Positions 36,883 to 37,007 of a DNA stretch of 37,007 nt are shown piece after piece. Origin of the DNA: a virus; IMG/VR virus record IMGVR_UViG_3300024182_000016, positions 1-37,007 of that record; one strand, given 5' to 3'. Within the stretch, counting starts at the first letter, position 1, and every line of letters starts with the position of its first letter. The notes under the pieces are model-generated. The model worked only from the letters and a program-made list of their open reading frames with translations, did not search any database and had not been told where the DNA came from. Both the position numbers and the translations under genes were made by a program.

Positions 36883-37007
36883 GGACGCGTTTCCTCTTTC
36901 CTATTTTAATATCCAAATTCCATGGCCTATGGGTTCACAATGTTTATTTTTACATAAATTATGCATAGTTAAACTAACCCATCTACTGTTTTTTTTAATA
37001 CCAAATT
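36879..37007. repeat. Terminal direct repeat, right copy
   Basis: Repeats bases 1-129 with one substitution (A at 36985 for T at 107). On circularisation the YopX gene and its leader follow the winged-helix-like gene in the same operon direction, which confirms that the junction is natural. Confidence 0.9.

Noticed and set aside
1-37007. Temperate functions (integrase, attachment site, CI with cleavage domain)
   Set aside because: None recognisable. The two HTH proteins are small Cro-like forms; lysogeny cannot be claimed.
1-37007. tRNA genes, checked because of the Thg1-like gene
   Set aside because: No T-arm (GTTCRANNC) with fitting acceptor stem was found on either strand by eye.

Overview
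The window reads as one complete genome of a short-tailed, P22-like phage. Its ends carry the same 129-base sequence (1-129 and 36879-37007, one mismatch), so the map closes into a circle of about 36,878 bp. The host is unknown. The strong AT bias and a phage-borne CsrA close to the gammaproteobacterial type point to an AT-rich gammaproteobacterium; a Legionellales-like host is only a guess. I see no integrase, DNA polymerase, primase, replicative helicase, tRNA gene, rRNA, insertion sequence or CRISPR array.

Transcription is organised around a control region near 5.03-5.46 kb, where a small Cro/CI-like HTH gene (5083-5343) sits between outward-facing promoters. Leftward, from a promoter at 5031-5059, a long operon of overlapping small genes runs down to base 1 and, through the circle junction, continues from 36.9 to 34.0 kb. 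It encodes a Sak4-type RecA-fold ATPase with an SSB-like partner, CsrA, a protein made of 43 consecutive Cys triplets, several small zinc-knuckle proteins, a winged-helix-like protein, a YopX-family protein, a Thg1-like 3'-5' polymerase and a second HTH protein. In the distal part (34.0-36.9 kb) almost every gene junction carries the same short sequence, which holds a GGA where the ribosome binding site should be.

Rightward, 5.46-8.0 kb holds small accessory genes: a Tad2/DUF2829-like candidate and a tandem family of GD-x-[IV]-x-V proteins ending in DnaJ-type zinc knuckles. They are followed by an exported protein (7999-8421), a 600-base stretch with strong inverted repeats that may specify a structured RNA, and a helicase-loader-like gene (9106-9639). 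A small leftward cluster (9816-10862) starts at an operator-bearing promoter near 10.91-10.94 kb.

From 11.0 to 34.0 kb the rightward late genes follow P22 order: small terminase candidate, large terminase, portal, scaffold, coat, gp4-like and gp10-like connector proteins, three ejection proteins, several fibre proteins, then a lysis region with a coiled-coil/TM protein, a T4-lysozyme-like protein lacking its beta lobe, two paralogous virion-type proteins and a 3-TM holin candidate.

The points most worth a second look are: the Cys-triplet protein; the CsrA gene together with the repeated GGA-containing gene junctions; an ADP-ribosyltransferase-like YHGT domain inserted in the largest ejection protein; the candidate structured RNA at 8.6-9.0 kb; and the shortened lysozyme. 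Many genes of 23-60 codons were read directly from the sequence and are supported by Shine-Dalgarno sites and start/stop overlaps.
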